Origin: CBDBBY01 sp965203215
Lineage (GTDB): Bacteria; Pseudomonadota; Alphaproteobacteria; Rhodobacterales; Rhodobacteraceae
NCBI GenBank assembly: GCA_965203215.1
Contig: CBDBBY010000001.1
Location: 4,712,001-4,776,000 of the forward strand
DNA length: 64,000 nt
Reading direction: 5' to 3'
The translations under genes and the position numbers were made by a program. Below, piece by piece: positions 8,767 to 18,307 of the stretch. Positions within the stretch are counted from its first letter, which is position 1, and every line of letters begins with the position of its first letter. Under the pieces are notes generated by a model. The model was not told the origin of the DNA and did not search any database. It worked only from the letters and a program-made list of their open reading frames with translations.

Positions 8767-9483
8767 ATGCCGGAGGGACGCAAAGCGAATCGGTCAAAGC
8801 CAGCTGAGTCCGACGCGGGGGTGACGATACTCGGAGCCGGAGATGCGCGTCGGGAGGATGTCGAAGTCGCATTGGGGATTGCTCCTCGACTCGTCGCGGC
8901 GGATGGCGGCGCTGCCAAAGCGCTGGAGTTCGGGTTTGCAGTCGACGCGGTCATCGGGGACATGGATTCGATTGCGCGCGAGGCATCGGACGAAATTCCG
9001 GAAGCTTCATGGCACGTCGTTGACGAGCAGGATTCGACGGACTTCGAAAAGTGTTTGACGCGAATTCGCGCGCCGCTGATCGTCGCGGTCGGCGTGACCG
9101 CTCCCAGACTTGATCACGGACTCGCGTCGCTGAACGCAATTGCGAAGCATCGACGCAAGCGCGTCATCATTCTGTCGGGTTCGGATGCTTGCTTCCTCGC
9201 GCCGCCGAGGCTCACGCTTCGCTTGGCCGTCGGCGAGAGGCTGTCACTGTTCCCTTTGCACGAAACAATTGGCAGCGGGCGGGGTCTCAAATGGCCAATC
9301 GACGGGATCAGATTTTCGCCGACCGGCCGAATCGGAACCTCCAACGAGGCAACCGCTGAAGTTGTCGAACTCTCGTTCGAAAAGCCCGGAATGCTGGTCT
9401 TGGTCGGCAGAAAATGGATTGGCGAGGTCGCAACTGCCTTGCGCCGAGCCGCCCGCTGGCGGGAGAGCGGCGTCGGCATGTAA
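8767..9483 (+). CDS. Thiamine diphosphokinase
   Basis: 238 residues. The enzyme transfers pyrophosphate from ATP to thiamine to give ThDP. Diagnostic motifs are AADGGAAKALEFG, DAVIGDMDSI (metal/ATP loop) and DEQDSTDFEKCL. They are followed by APRLDHGLASLNAI and the beta-sandwich thiamine-binding half with GLKWPIDG and GTSNEATAE. The ATG at 8767 is chosen because CGGAGGA sits 6-7 bases before it; a GTG at 8746 is in frame but lacks such a site. The gene stands alone and I saw no thiamine riboswitch upstream. Confidence 0.86.
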   Translation: MPEGRKANRSKPAESDAGVTILGAGDARREDVEVALGIAPRLVAADGGAAKALEFGFAVDAVIGDMDSIAREASDEIPEASWHVVDEQDSTDFEKCLTRIRAPLIVAVGVTAPRLDHGLASLNAIAKHRRKRVIILSGSDACFLAPPRLTLRLAVGERLSLFPLHETIGSGRGLKWPIDGIRFSPTGRIGTSNEATAEVVELSFEKPGMLVLVGRKWIGEVATALRRAARWRESGVGM

Positions 9484-9533
9484 TTCTGAAAGTTCCCCGA
9501 CGCAACTCCGAGCGAAAGGAGCCTCTTTCCGGC

Positions 9534-10682
9534 CTATATCAAATTGCGTCGGGCAAGGTTTTTCATGAGGTGGGAAGCGGCGAAGTTCCAGCGTTCGCAG
9601 TCTGCGCACAGGGCAACCGTGTTGGATAGCGCGCCTATTTCAGGCGCAGAAATTGTCACGATGTCGCCGATATGGTGCGTGAATCCGCCTCCGGGCGCAT
9701 CGCGGTCCTCGACGGGCGCGAACGGCGTTCCGCAAAACAGCGCCAGCCCGTCGGGGTACGCATGGTTTTCGTTCAATGTCTGCCCGGCCAAATCACGGAG
9801 GTCGCGGCTGATTTCCGACATGTTGCTCCGCTCCTCGAGTCTGAAGCCGTCCGGACCTTCAATCAGCATGTCTATCTTCATCGTTCGCAACGCGTCGATG
9901 TCGAAGCTCGCGTCGAAAAATCGGATGAACGGCCCTAGGGCGCATGAAGCGTTATTGTCTTTCGCGCGGCCGAGCAGCAAAGCGGACCGGCCTTCGAAAT
10001 CCCTCAAATTGACGTCGTTACCCAATGTTGCACCGACGACTTTTCCGGCCGAATTGATTATCAGAACCAATTCCGGTTCCGGATTGTTCCATCGCGAGTC
10101 GGGGTGAATTCCGATCCGCGCTCCCGGGCCGACCGACGACAGGGGAGCCGATTTGGTGAAGACCTCCGCATAGGGACCAATCCCGACTTCCAAGTACTGC
10201 GACCACAGCCCTTCTTCGACCAGAACCTGCTTGATTTTGCCGGCTTCCTCCGATCCCGGAACGATGCTGTCGAGCTGCATGCCGACTTTGCTCCCGATTC
10301 GCGAGCGGATCTCTTTCGCCGCTCCCGGATTGCCTTCGGCTCGCTCTTCAATCACCCGCTCGACCATGGATCCCACGAATGTAACGCCGCAAGCCTTTAT
10401 TGCCTGCAGGTCGCACGGAGAAAGAAATCTCGAGCCATCCGGCTTTGCATCGGATTCCACGGAGTTCGCGAAGACTTCCTCGACAGTTCCAATTCGCTTG
10501 CCCTCCAACCCGTTCAAAAAGTCGGAAGGGTCGGGGAGTTCGCAAATGTCTCGACAAGTGGGGGCGGATTTGCTGGTCACGTCCACAACTGCGCCATTCC
10601 GAATGGCTGCGAGGCAAGGTCCCGCTCCGGGTTTTTCGATGCGGGCAAGCAAAGCCCCAGATTCAGGCGATGAAATATTCAT
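9534..10682 (-). CDS. Fumarylacetoacetate hydrolase family protein
   Basis: 382 residues. The C-terminal half is the FAH fold, with NPEPELVLIINSAGKVVG, GNDVNLRDFEGRSALLLG and AKDNNASCALGPFIRF. The acidic residues of the EPELVL strand are the expected metal ligands. The N-terminal ~150 residues are the extra domain seen in large FAH-family hydrolases/hydratases. These enzymes hydrate or cleave C-C bonds in keto acids; the substrate cannot be inferred here. AAGGGAGG is seven bases before the chosen ATG, which rules out the start seven codons upstream. Confidence 0.78.
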   Translation of the reverse strand: MNISSPESGALLARIEKPGAGPCLAAIRNGAVVDVTSKSAPTCRDICELPDPSDFLNGLEGKRIGTVEEVFANSVESDAKPDGSRFLSPCDLQAIKACGVTFVGSMVERVIEERAEGNPGAAKEIRSRIGSKVGMQLDSIVPGSEEAGKIKQVLVEEGLWSQYLEVGIGPYAEVFTKSAPLSSVGPGARIGIHPDSRWNNPEPELVLIINSAGKVVGATLGNDVNLRDFEGRSALLLGRAKDNNASCALGPFIRFFDASFDIDALRTMKIDMLIEGPDGFRLEERSNMSEISRDLRDLAGQTLNENHAYPDGLALFCGTPFAPVEDRDAPGGGFTHHIGDIVTISAPEIGALSNTVALCADCERWNFAASHLMKNLARRNLI

Positions 10683-10730
10683 ATTTTTGCCTCCCTTGCT
10701 CATCGTTCGCGAGAACAGGGTTGGTCCGGA

Positions 10731-10760
10731 GGGTGCGTCCCGTCTTTTTTGGTCAGGCGG
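10731..10760 (+). repeat. Dispersed element R1, short copy
   Basis: GGGTGCGTCCCGTCTTTTTT followed by GGTCAGGCGG matches the first block of the R1 element. It lies between the FAH-family gene and the ankyrin gene. Confidence 0.5.
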
Positions 10761-10922
10761 CGAATCCGTTTCAATCGTGCTCGCAAGCGATCCAGCACGA
10801 AATCAGATATTTGCTGGAGATGCTCAATTTTGAATTGCGTTTGATTGAGCATGACACTATGTTGGTAACGAGAGTGATTCAGCAGAATCATGCAGCTTCG
10901 CAACACAATTTGGGTAATCTCC

Positions 10923-11714
10923 ATGAAATGTGAACTTAAGGTTTTTTTGGTGCCTGCGTTTTTCGCGTTTGTGGCAGTACCACTTCAAGCACAGGAGCTT
11001 AACTGCACGAATTTGCTCAGCAATGAATTCTTTAGAACAGCAACGAGTGATACTGTGCAGGAGTGTATTAAAAACCAAGACGAGAATCAACCTTTGGTAG
11101 CTTTGATAGATCGCTACGGAAGGACGCCGCTGCATTTTGCCGCGGCGAGCGCCGCGAGCGCTGACGTGATTGCTGCGCTGATTGCTGCTGAAGCAGATCC
11201 TACTTTACAAGATGCCAACGGTTTGACGCCGCTGCATTTTGCCGCGGCGAGCGCCGCGAGCGCTGACGTGATTGCTGCGCTGATTGCTGCTGAAGCAGAT
11301 CCGAATTCAAAATCCATCTTCGATTGGACACCGCTGCATTTTGCCGCGAGATACAGCGCCGCGAGCGCTGATGTGATTGATGTGCTGATTGCTGCTGAAG
11401 CAGATCCCACGTTGGAGGACGTCGATGGCTTGACGCCGCTGCATTTTGCCGCGGCGAGCGCCGCGAGCGCTGACGTGATTGCTGCGCTGATTGCTGCTGA
11501 AGCAGATCCGAATTCAAAATCCATCCTCGGTTTGACGCCGCTGCATTTTGCCGCGGCGAACGCCATCAATAGTACTGATGTGATTGATGTGCTGATTATT
11601 GCTGAAGCAGATCCCAATTTGAGAGACCTCGACGGTTTGATGCCGCTAGATTTTGTCTCAGCAAGGGCCAGTGCTGACGTGATTGATGCGCTGAAGAGCG
11701 CGCCTTCTTTATAA
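10923..11714 (+). CDS. Secreted ankyrin-repeat protein
   Basis: 263 residues. A signal peptide (KVFLVPAFFAFVAVPLQA, cut near residue 23) is followed by about 50 unique residues with two Cys. Six ankyrin repeats then run to the end, each with TPLHFAA and an ADVIAALIAAEADP helix pair. Repeat units are 34-35 residues, and several are near-identical at DNA level. Ankyrin repeats mediate protein-protein binding; here the domain would act in the periplasm or outside the cell. I start at MKCELKVF, which places the signal peptide at the N-terminus, rather than 11 codons upstream. The repeat number may vary between strains. Confidence 0.82.
   Translation: MKCELKVFLVPAFFAFVAVPLQAQELNCTNLLSNEFFRTATSDTVQECIKNQDENQPLVALIDRYGRTPLHFAAASAASADVIAALIAAEADPTLQDANGLTPLHFAAASAASADVIAALIAAEADPNSKSIFDWTPLHFAARYSAASADVIDVLIAAEADPTLEDVDGLTPLHFAAASAASADVIAALIAAEADPNSKSILGLTPLHFAAANAINSTDVIDVLIIAEADPNLRDLDGLMPLDFVSARASADVIDALKSAPSL
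11118..11640 (+). repeat. Tandem ~102-bp repeats encoding the ankyrin units
   Basis: The block starting ACGCCGCTGCATTTTGCCGC recurs about every 102-105 bases near 11127, 11229, 11331, 11433 and 11535. The first, second and fourth units are almost the same base for base, including the shared NSKSI linker in units three and five. The pattern suggests recent expansion by slippage or unequal recombination. Confidence 0.85.
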
Positions 11715-11808
11715 GTCTGGCAGATAACCTGTCGATTCAGGGTTTGCTGCCGCCTCCGCTTTGGAGTGCTTGCGCGGAAACGTCGCGAAGGAGGCAATCC
11801 TGTGTCGA

Positions 11809-12420
11809 TCAATTTCCCACAGTTGACCAAACGGACCAGAGCTTCCACAGTTTGGGAAGCGGTCGCCGATTCGACTCTTGGAATCTGGTGAGTCGGTCGA
11901 GTTCGACCCCGAACTCCCGGATTGTCGGATTCTGCGGGGCTTTCGGGCGCACGCCGCGGCGACGCAGAGCTCTCCAGAGGATTAGGCTTCTTCGAAGGCG
12001 AGGCATTTGCGGCAGGCCTTCGGCGTTGTCGAACCTCCGCTGCTGGACGCGCAGCCCGGTCTTCAGGCCCCTGAGGAACTCCTCAATGGTTCACCGCTTT
12101 GGGTATCAGCGGACGTCCGCCAGTACGTGTCCGGCGCTTGCGAGCGGCAGGTGTAGGCCCACCCCTCCGCGCGCTCGAGACCGTTGTAGTTCAGGGTCGT
12201 CGTGTCTTGGATCGCCAGAACGGCCAGACTCCCAGCAGCGGCACTTCGCCGTCGCTTCCAGATGCGGTTCCAAGATGTCCTCCATGCCTATACCTCCGGG
12301 TTGGAGAGCAGCCGATACGCGATTTTTCGTTTCACCCGGAGATACCTCTGGAATCGTCCGTCCGGCATCCATCTCCGACGCCCCACCCATCATGGCAATG
12401 CGATCCCAGATCCAAGGGTC
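11809..12420 (-). mobile_element. Degenerate IS4-family-like transposase remnant
   Basis: No intact frame remains, but broken minus-strand frames resemble a Tn5/IS4-type transposase. The best piece, near 12140-12230, reads SLAVLAIQDTTTLNYNGLER, the segment around the first catalytic Asp, followed by AEGWAYTCR. Further on, near 11830-11960, PQNPTIREFGVELDRLTRF plus KLWKLW resembles the C-terminal tail of the same enzymes. Frameshifts separate the pieces. The element sits directly after the ankyrin gene. A long plus-strand frame across it is an Arg/Ser-rich antisense shadow. Confidence 0.55.
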
Positions 12421-12519
12421 GGGATGAGCGCTGCGGGCGCAAGTTGATAGAGCAGGAACGGCGACAATGTGCCGCTTGAAATGTTCATTCTAAACAAATC
12501 TTTACAATAAGGAACGCTA

Positions 12520-12939
12520 ATGACCGATAATCCGAATCCCTTACATCCAGAGAATACCGAAGATCGTCAATCTGCTCAGGTCGGGAAGTTCATATGGAAG
12601 CGAGTTGTTGCTGTGGCCAGTATTTTGGCGGTGTTCTTGACTCTTGCTATCTTACTATATCACGGTGTCGTTGGTATAGACAATCTCGTTCAAGACATCA
12701 AACGTACTGAAAGCCTTGAGATTCAAACTAAAAGCCTTGAGAATCAAATTAGAAATCACAGCATTATTACGTACAATAATTTCCAATGCCTCAAGGTGCT
12801 AATGGAGAATTCCTCAGACAATACGACGGGGAGTTGCCTTATCAGCGACACTTTTTCAATTATGGATGATATTGTCATAAAGGTTATTTATGGGCGCGCA
12901 TCCACATCTGTTGCTACTACTTCTGTAGGTCAACAATGA
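12520..12939 (+). CDS. Hypothetical single-pass membrane protein
   Basis: 139 residues. A Pro/Asn-rich cytoplasmic N-terminus is followed by one membrane helix (VVAVASILAVFLTLAILLYHG, about residues 30-50). A short coiled coil with an imperfect repeat (ESLEIQTKSLENQIRN) comes next, then a C-terminal region with two Cys. I recognise no family. The gene is visibly AT-richer than its surroundings and is flanked by an IS ruin and a repeat, which points to foreign origin. A weak AAGGAA lies six bases before the ATG. Confidence 0.5.
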   Translation: MTDNPNPLHPENTEDRQSAQVGKFIWKRVVAVASILAVFLTLAILLYHGVVGIDNLVQDIKRTESLEIQTKSLENQIRNHSIITYNNFQCLKVLMENSSDNTTGSCLISDTFSIMDDIVIKVIYGRASTSVATTSVGQQ

Positions 12940-13341
12940 TGGCTTATTGCTTTGAGTCCGAGGACACAAGATGCTGATTCTCACCGGAACTGGGTTTTCG
13001 ACTCGAAAATTCGTACGGAATTGATCATATTTCGACCGTTTCGCCGGGCTTTCGGCACGAATTAGAAGGATCCGCCGCCCCTTTGTCAAGGCGCAGTCGC
13101 ATCAATGGGTGAACTTAGATAGTGCCGAACGCACAAAATGTAGACTCTGCGGATTCAAGCAAACAAACCATCAACCATGATATTGAACTGCTCCGGGTTT
13201 TCCAGAGAGCAATCGGCTAAACAAACGAGTCGGAATCTCCCAGAGCATACCTTCGAGATGCTTGATGTCTTTTGTCCCAAGCGCATCCAGACCAACATTT
13301 TCTACCGCCTCCACTAGCCGGATTAGCCGACGGGCGGCGAA
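12940..13341. other. Intergenic stretch with one copy of repeat R2
   Basis: No gene is supported in these 400 bases. About 13073-13116 reads CCGCCGCCCC ... AGTCGCATCAATGGGTGA and matches 21286-21328 with few changes. The remainder shows nothing I can name. Confidence 0.5.
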
Positions 13342-14715
13342 TTAACAGTTCGGAACGTTCACGGCGAGTCCCCCCAGTGAAGTCTCTTTGTACTTTTCGT
13401 TCATGTCTTTGCCGGTCTGCCGCATCGTTTCGATGCATGAATCGAGAGGCACGCAATGCATGCCGTCGCCTCTCAGGCTGAGGGAAGCCGATGTGACCGC
13501 TTTCACGGCTCCGAGGCCGTTGCGTTCAATACAGGGAATCTGGACAAGTCCTGCAATGGGATCGCACGTCATTCCCAGATGGTGTTCCAGCGCGATTTCG
13601 GCCGCGTTCTCGATTTGTTCCGACGTGCCGCTGAGAACCGCGCACAGTCCCGCGGCGGCCATCGCGGACGCGGTTCCGACCTCGGCTTGGCAGCCGCATT
13701 CCGCTCCGGAAATCGAGGCGTTGCGTTTGACAATGCCGCCGATGGCCGCGGCGACAAGAAGGAAATCGGCGACTTGATTGCGCCGCGCAGTCGGCACGTG
13801 GTCGAGGAAGTACTTGATCGTCGCGGGAACGACGCCCGCTGCTCCGTTGGTCGGCGCGGTCACGATTTGACCTCCGCTCGCGTTTTCCTCGTTCACCGCC
13901 ATTGCGTAGACCGAAATCCAGTCGTTGATTGAGTGCGGCGCGGTCAGATTGTTTCCTCGCTCCTGCATCAGCGCTTCATGAATCGAGCATGCGCGCCGCC
14001 TCACGCCGAGGCCGCCTGGAAGAACGCCGTTTGCGGTCAAACCGCGGCCTATGCACCTGTTCATCGCGTTCCAAATGGATTCGATTCCGTCGTCGATTTC
14101 ATTCGCTGTTCGAATCGCGAGCTCGTTGGCGCGCATCAACGACGCGATGCCCAACCCGCTTTGGCGCGACTGCTTGAGCAGACCGGCGGCATTCCGGAAC
14201 GGGAACGGCACTTCGGATCCGGCGGGGCGGGAACGCTGCGAGCCGAGTTCGGCGCTTGTCGCGACGAACCCGCCGCCTGTGGAATAATATATCTCTTGAA
14301 CGATCACGTCGTTCTGATTGTCCAGCGCGGTGAATGTCATCCCGTTCGTGTGACCGGGCAATCGGTCGCCGTAAGCGAATTCAATATCTTCGGCCGGATT
14401 GAAGCGAAGCCTTTCAAAGCCGTCCGGAGATACCGAACCTTGGGACGCGATCAGCGCTAGGGCCGTCTCCGCTTTTTCGGCGTCGTATGTTTCGGGAGCG
14501 AATCCCGCGAGGCCGAGAGTGACGGCCCTGTCGGTCGCATGGCCGCGCCCAGTAAATGCGAGAGATCCGTGCAGCGAAACGCGCAAGGCCCAAGGCGTGA
14601 AGTCGCTGCTGCGCAGCAGGTCGAGAAATCGCGCAGCGGCGATCATCGGTCCGAATGTGTGCGAACTCGACGGACCGACGCCAATTTTGAATATATCGAA
14701 GACGCTGAGGAACAT
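13342..14715 (-). CDS. sdaA: L-serine ammonia-lyase (iron-sulfur type)
   Basis: This 457-residue fused alpha-beta L-serine dehydratase deaminates serine to pyruvate. It opens MFLSVFDIFKIGVGPSSSHT, the substrate-binding SSSHT motif. The 4Fe-4S ligands are C342 (GCQAEVG), C384 (GMTCDPIAG) and C395 (IPCIERN), at the spacing known for this family. TAPTNGAAGVVPAT is also present. The length is normal for the single-chain form. It is divergent from rpiA, with a short shared upstream region. Confidence 0.95.
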   Translation of the reverse strand: MFLSVFDIFKIGVGPSSSHTFGPMIAAARFLDLLRSSDFTPWALRVSLHGSLAFTGRGHATDRAVTLGLAGFAPETYDAEKAETALALIASQGSVSPDGFERLRFNPAEDIEFAYGDRLPGHTNGMTFTALDNQNDVIVQEIYYSTGGGFVATSAELGSQRSRPAGSEVPFPFRNAAGLLKQSRQSGLGIASLMRANELAIRTANEIDDGIESIWNAMNRCIGRGLTANGVLPGGLGVRRRACSIHEALMQERGNNLTAPHSINDWISVYAMAVNEENASGGQIVTAPTNGAAGVVPATIKYFLDHVPTARRNQVADFLLVAAAIGGIVKRNASISGAECGCQAEVGTASAMAAAGLCAVLSGTSEQIENAAEIALEHHLGMTCDPIAGLVQIPCIERNGLGAVKAVTSASLSLRGDGMHCVPLDSCIETMRQTGKDMNEKYKETSLGGLAVNVPNC

Positions 14716-14863
14716 TGAAGCAAACCCTGTTGAAAGTATCGCAACCGATTCCAGTTAGCGAGAACATGGTGTAACGAATGCGACGGATAAACTGCAATTC
14801 CGCCAAATCCGCCTCCGAATCAGGTTTTGCGGATTCGGATGCTTGTCTCGGAGGACGAAATCA

Positions 14864-15595
14864 TTGCCGGCCAAGGGAATTGAATCCGAATTGAATCCCT
14901 CCGACAGGGCCAAGATCGCGGCGGCGAGGCGAGCACTTGATGAAGTTTGCGACGGAATGCGCGTCGGCTTGGGCACCGGGTCGACAGCGACCTGGTTCGT
15001 CAGATTGCTCGGCGAAAAGGTTCGACGCGAACGGCTGCGGCTGCTGGCGGTGCCGACATCGGTTGCGACGGCCGAACTTGCTCGCGATGAAGGAATTCCG
15101 CTGGCTGAATTGAACGAAATCGAAGGCAAATTGGACCTGACTGTCGACGGAGCGGATGAATTCGACGCCGGTCTCAATCTCCTGAAGGGCGGCGGCGGCG
15201 CGCTTCTGCGAGAAAAAGTCGTAGCGGCGGCTTCAAAGAGGATGCTCGTCATCGCCGAGGAAGCCAAGGAGGTAGGGCGTCTCGGCCGCTTCCCGCTGCC
15301 GGTTGAGATCGCGCGGTTCTCTTGGCGGGCGACGGCGGCCCGCGTCGAGGAGGCATTGTCTGATCTTCAATACGAGAATCGCACCAAGATGCTTAGATTT
15401 GCCGATGCGGGACCGTTCGAAACCGACGGCGGAAATTACATTCTGGATTTGGCTATGGGAGAGATCAATCATCCGAGAGATTTGTCCAAAGCGCTAAGCG
15501 AAGTGCCGGGCGTATTCGAACATGGTTTGTTCTGCGGTCTCTGCGACTGCGTCGCGGTCGGGAGCGAAGACGGCAGCGTCAGACTCGTTGATTGA
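14864..15595 (+). CDS. rpiA: Ribose-5-phosphate isomerase A
   Basis: The 243-residue enzyme interconverts ribose-5-P and ribulose-5-P in the pentose phosphate pathway. Motifs are GLGTGSTATWFV (phosphate loop), LDLTVDGADEFD (catalytic Asp pair), LKGGGGALLREK (catalytic Glu/Lys), and the C-terminal GVFEHGLFCGLCD. The start is TTG with GGAGG nine bases before it; another TTG seven codons upstream lacks that spacing. rpiA followed by gor is a familiar alphaproteobacterial order. Confidence 0.93.
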   Translation: MPAKGIESELNPSDRAKIAAARRALDEVCDGMRVGLGTGSTATWFVRLLGEKVRRERLRLLAVPTSVATAELARDEGIPLAELNEIEGKLDLTVDGADEFDAGLNLLKGGGGALLREKVVAAASKRMLVIAEEAKEVGRLGRFPLPVEIARFSWRATAARVEEALSDLQYENRTKMLRFADAGPFETDGGNYILDLAMGEINHPRDLSKALSEVPGVFEHGLFCGLCDCVAVGSEDGSVRLVD

Positions 15596-15791
15596 ATTCA
15601 AACGGGCCATCGTTCCGGCGGCGTTCAATTTTGCCGTCCGGCCGCGAAGGATGCTTGGAAATCAGCCTTGCCAGCCGCAATTGAGCCGGTGAAGCCTTGA
15701 CGCTCATCCCTTTGGCGGGCATATGCTTGAAATCATTGGCCGCCCGACGAAACTTGCTAGAGCGGCGGGCGAGAGGTTGCGCGGAGAGCCA

Positions 15792-17147
15792 ATGACATTC
15801 GACTACGACCTGTTTGTAATCGGCGGAGGATCCGGAGGGATACGAGCTGCAAGGCTTGCAGCGGCGGAAGGTGCGAAAGTGGCCTTGGCGGAGGAATACA
15901 GGCTGGGCGGAACCTGCGTCATTCGCGGATGCATTCCGAAAAAGCTGATGGTTTACGCCTCGGATTTCGCCGATGCCTTCAAGAACGCGGGCGGCTACGG
16001 ATGGAGCGTCGAGGGGCCCGAGTTCGATTGGTCCCGCTTCATCGCCGCCAAAGATCTTGAGATTGACCGGCTTGAGGGCATTTACCGGAAGAATCTCGAG
16101 AATGCCGGCGTCGAAGTATTCAGCGAACGCGCCGTCCTGGCTGATGCGCACACCGTTCTGCTGGGATCAGGTCGCCGAATTGCCTCGCGATTTATGCTCG
16201 TCGCCTCCGGCGGGTCGCCGTTCGTTCCAAAGATTCCGGGAGCGGAGCATGTCGCAACCTCCAACGACGTGTTTCAATTCGAAAGCCTTCCGGCGCGCGT
16301 GCTGATCGTCGGCGGCGGTTACATCGCTTGCGAGTTCGCAGGAATTCTGAACGGAATGGGATCTGAAGTTTTGCAATGCTACAGGGGCGAGCAAATTCTG
16401 CGCGGCTTCGACGACGACATCAGATCGCACGTGTCCGAAGCGATGTCGAATCGCGGAATAGACCTGCGGCTTGAAACTCGGGTCGAAAAAATCTCCCTGT
16501 CCGGAACGAGCTTCGAAGTGGAAGTGTCCGGCAGAGGGAATATTGTTGTCGATACCGTGATTTACGCGACCGGCCGGACGCCGAACACCGGAGGGTTCAA
16601 CTTGGAGTCCGCAGGCGTTGAGCTGACGCCCAAGGGCGCGGTGGTCGTGGACGAATATTCGCAGACGGCTGTGCCGTCGATATTCGCGATCGGCGACGTG
16701 ACCGACAGGATCAATCTTACGCCGGTCGCGATCAGAGAAGGCGCCGCATTCGTGGAGACCGTATTCAAAGGGAATCCGACTCCGGTCGACCATGCGGATG
16801 TGCCGACGGCGGCGTTCACTCGTCCCGAAGTGGGAACGGTCGGATTGACGGAGGCGCAGGCGTCGGAGGCAGGGCCGGTCGATGTTTACCTCACGCGGTT
16901 CCGGCCGCTTTCGGGCTCGCTTTCGGGAAAGACGGAGCAAGTCCTGATGAAACTTGTCGTCGGCAGGCCGGACCGCCGCGTTTTGGGTGTTCACATCGTT
17001 GGAGAGGGCGCGGCGGAAATGATCCAGCTCGCGGCGATCGCGGTCAAGATGAAAGCGACGAAAGAGGATTTCGACCGCACGGTAGCGGTCCACCCCACGG
17101 CGGCTGAGGAACTGGTGACATTCAAGGAACCGGCGCGTTCCACTTGA
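15792..17147 (+). CDS. gor: Glutathione-disulfide reductase
   Basis: This 451-residue flavoprotein reduces GSSG with NADPH. It shows FAD-binding GGGSGGIRAARLAA and the redox pair C42/C47 in GGTCVIRGCIPKK. The NAD(P) Rossmann loop is VGGGYIACEFAGI. The second FAD motif is IFAIGDVTDRINLTPVAI. The dimer-interface catalytic H434/E439 lie in VHPTAAEELV. The start is MTFDYDLFVIGGG; the frame is open 23 codons earlier without matching residues. The presence of a GST at 40.3 kb fits a glutathione-using cell. Confidence 0.93.
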   Translation: MTFDYDLFVIGGGSGGIRAARLAAAEGAKVALAEEYRLGGTCVIRGCIPKKLMVYASDFADAFKNAGGYGWSVEGPEFDWSRFIAAKDLEIDRLEGIYRKNLENAGVEVFSERAVLADAHTVLLGSGRRIASRFMLVASGGSPFVPKIPGAEHVATSNDVFQFESLPARVLIVGGGYIACEFAGILNGMGSEVLQCYRGEQILRGFDDDIRSHVSEAMSNRGIDLRLETRVEKISLSGTSFEVEVSGRGNIVVDTVIYATGRTPNTGGFNLESAGVELTPKGAVVVDEYSQTAVPSIFAIGDVTDRINLTPVAIREGAAFVETVFKGNPTPVDHADVPTAAFTRPEVGTVGLTEAQASEAGPVDVYLTRFRPLSGSLSGKTEQVLMKLVVGRPDRRVLGVHIVGEGAAEMIQLAAIAVKMKATKEDFDRTVAVHPTAAEELVTFKEPARST

Positions 17148-17218
17148 ATCATTGCGGCGACTCGCCCATTTGAACACAATGGCTCATCTGAGTCGGAACA
17201 CAGGAGCGGAACTTTCCA

Positions 17219-18307
17219 ATGACGGGAAACAACAAGGGAGGTCCTTGGGGCGGCGGTGGCGGAGGCTACGGCGGCGATCAAGGACCGAATATCCCTGAAA
17301 TCGACAAAATAGTGGAGCGCGGCAGAGACCGGCTCAAGGACATCATGGGCGGCGGGAGCGGCGGACGCAGGCGGCCGAAAGGGGAAGCGCCGAAGTTTCC
17401 GCGCGGATTGGTTGTGATCATTGGTCTGGGCTTGATCGGGCTCTGGGCATTCCAATCATTCTACTCGGTCAGGCCGGAAGAGCGGTCGGTCGAATTGCTT
17501 CTCGGCGAATACTCCCAAACCGGCCAGCCCGGATTGAATTTTGCGCCTTGGCCAGTGGTCACAAAGGAAATCATTTCCGTGACCCGCGAGCGAACGGAAG
17601 ATATCGGGGTTGGGCGCGGAGCGCGGGTCGACGAAGGATTGATGCTGACCGGCGACGAGAACATCATCGACGTGGACTTCCAGATCGTATGGAACATCAG
17701 CGACCCGGCAAAGTTCCTGTTCAATCTGGCAGACCCTACGGAAACCATCCGGGCGGTGTCCGAATCCGCCATGCGCGAGATCATGGCGCAGAGCGATCTT
17801 GCCCCGATCCTCAACAGGGACAGGGGAATCGTGGCCGCGAATCTTCAGCGTCTGATTCAATCGACCTTGGACGGATATGAATCGGGAATGAACGTTGTTC
17901 GCGTGAACTTCGACCGCGCGGATCCGCCTAGAGAGGTCATCGACAGCTTCCGCGAGGTCCAGGCCGCCGAGCAGGAGCGCGACAGACTGGAAAAAGAAGC
18001 GGACGCGTACGCGAACCGAGTGACCGCTAGCGCTCGCGGCGAGGCGGCGCAATTGCTTGAAGAAGCGGAAGGCTATCGGGCGCAGGTCGTGAACCAGGCC
18101 GAAGGCGAAGCGCAGCGGTTCCTTGCAGTTCTTACGGAATACGAGAAAGCGAAGGAAGTCACCGGTCGGCGGCTGTATATCGAAACGATGGAGCGCGTGC
18201 TCGGATCCGTTGACAAAGTCATACTGGATCAGGGCGCAACCGGAGAAGGGAGCGGGGTCGTTCCTTATCTTCCCCTCAACGAACTCCGCAAGGGAGGGAC
18301 GAACTGA
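17219..18307 (+). CDS. hflK: FtsH protease activity modulator HflK
   Basis: 362 residues. The N-terminus is Gly-rich (GGPWGGGGGGYGG), followed by one membrane helix (LVVIIGLGLIGLWAFQSF) and an SPFH/band-7 domain. The latter has SVRPEERSVELLLGEY and GDENIIDVDFQIVWNI. A long helical segment rich in Glu and Ala (EVQAAEQERDRLEKEADAYA) ends the protein. HflK and HflC form a large cage around FtsH in the inner membrane. The stop overlaps the hflC start (TGATG). Confidence 0.95.
   Translation: MTGNNKGGPWGGGGGGYGGDQGPNIPEIDKIVERGRDRLKDIMGGGSGGRRRPKGEAPKFPRGLVVIIGLGLIGLWAFQSFYSVRPEERSVELLLGEYSQTGQPGLNFAPWPVVTKEIISVTRERTEDIGVGRGARVDEGLMLTGDENIIDVDFQIVWNISDPAKFLFNLADPTETIRAVSESAMREIMAQSDLAPILNRDRGIVAANLQRLIQSTLDGYESGMNVVRVNFDRADPPREVIDSFREVQAAEQERDRLEKEADAYANRVTASARGEAAQLLEEAEGYRAQVVNQAEGEAQRFLAVLTEYEKAKEVTGRRLYIETMERVLGSVDKVILDQGATGEGSGVVPYLPLNELRKGGTN

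Noticed and set aside
11118..11640. Regular ~102-bp repeats suggesting a CRISPR array
   Set aside because: The repeats are in frame and encode ankyrin units, with no unique spacers of constant length and no cas genes nearby.
11744..12427. A 227-residue plus-strand frame after the ankyrin gene
   Set aside because: Arg/Ser/Pro-rich; the opposite strand carries pieces of an IS4-like transposase that explain the open frame.
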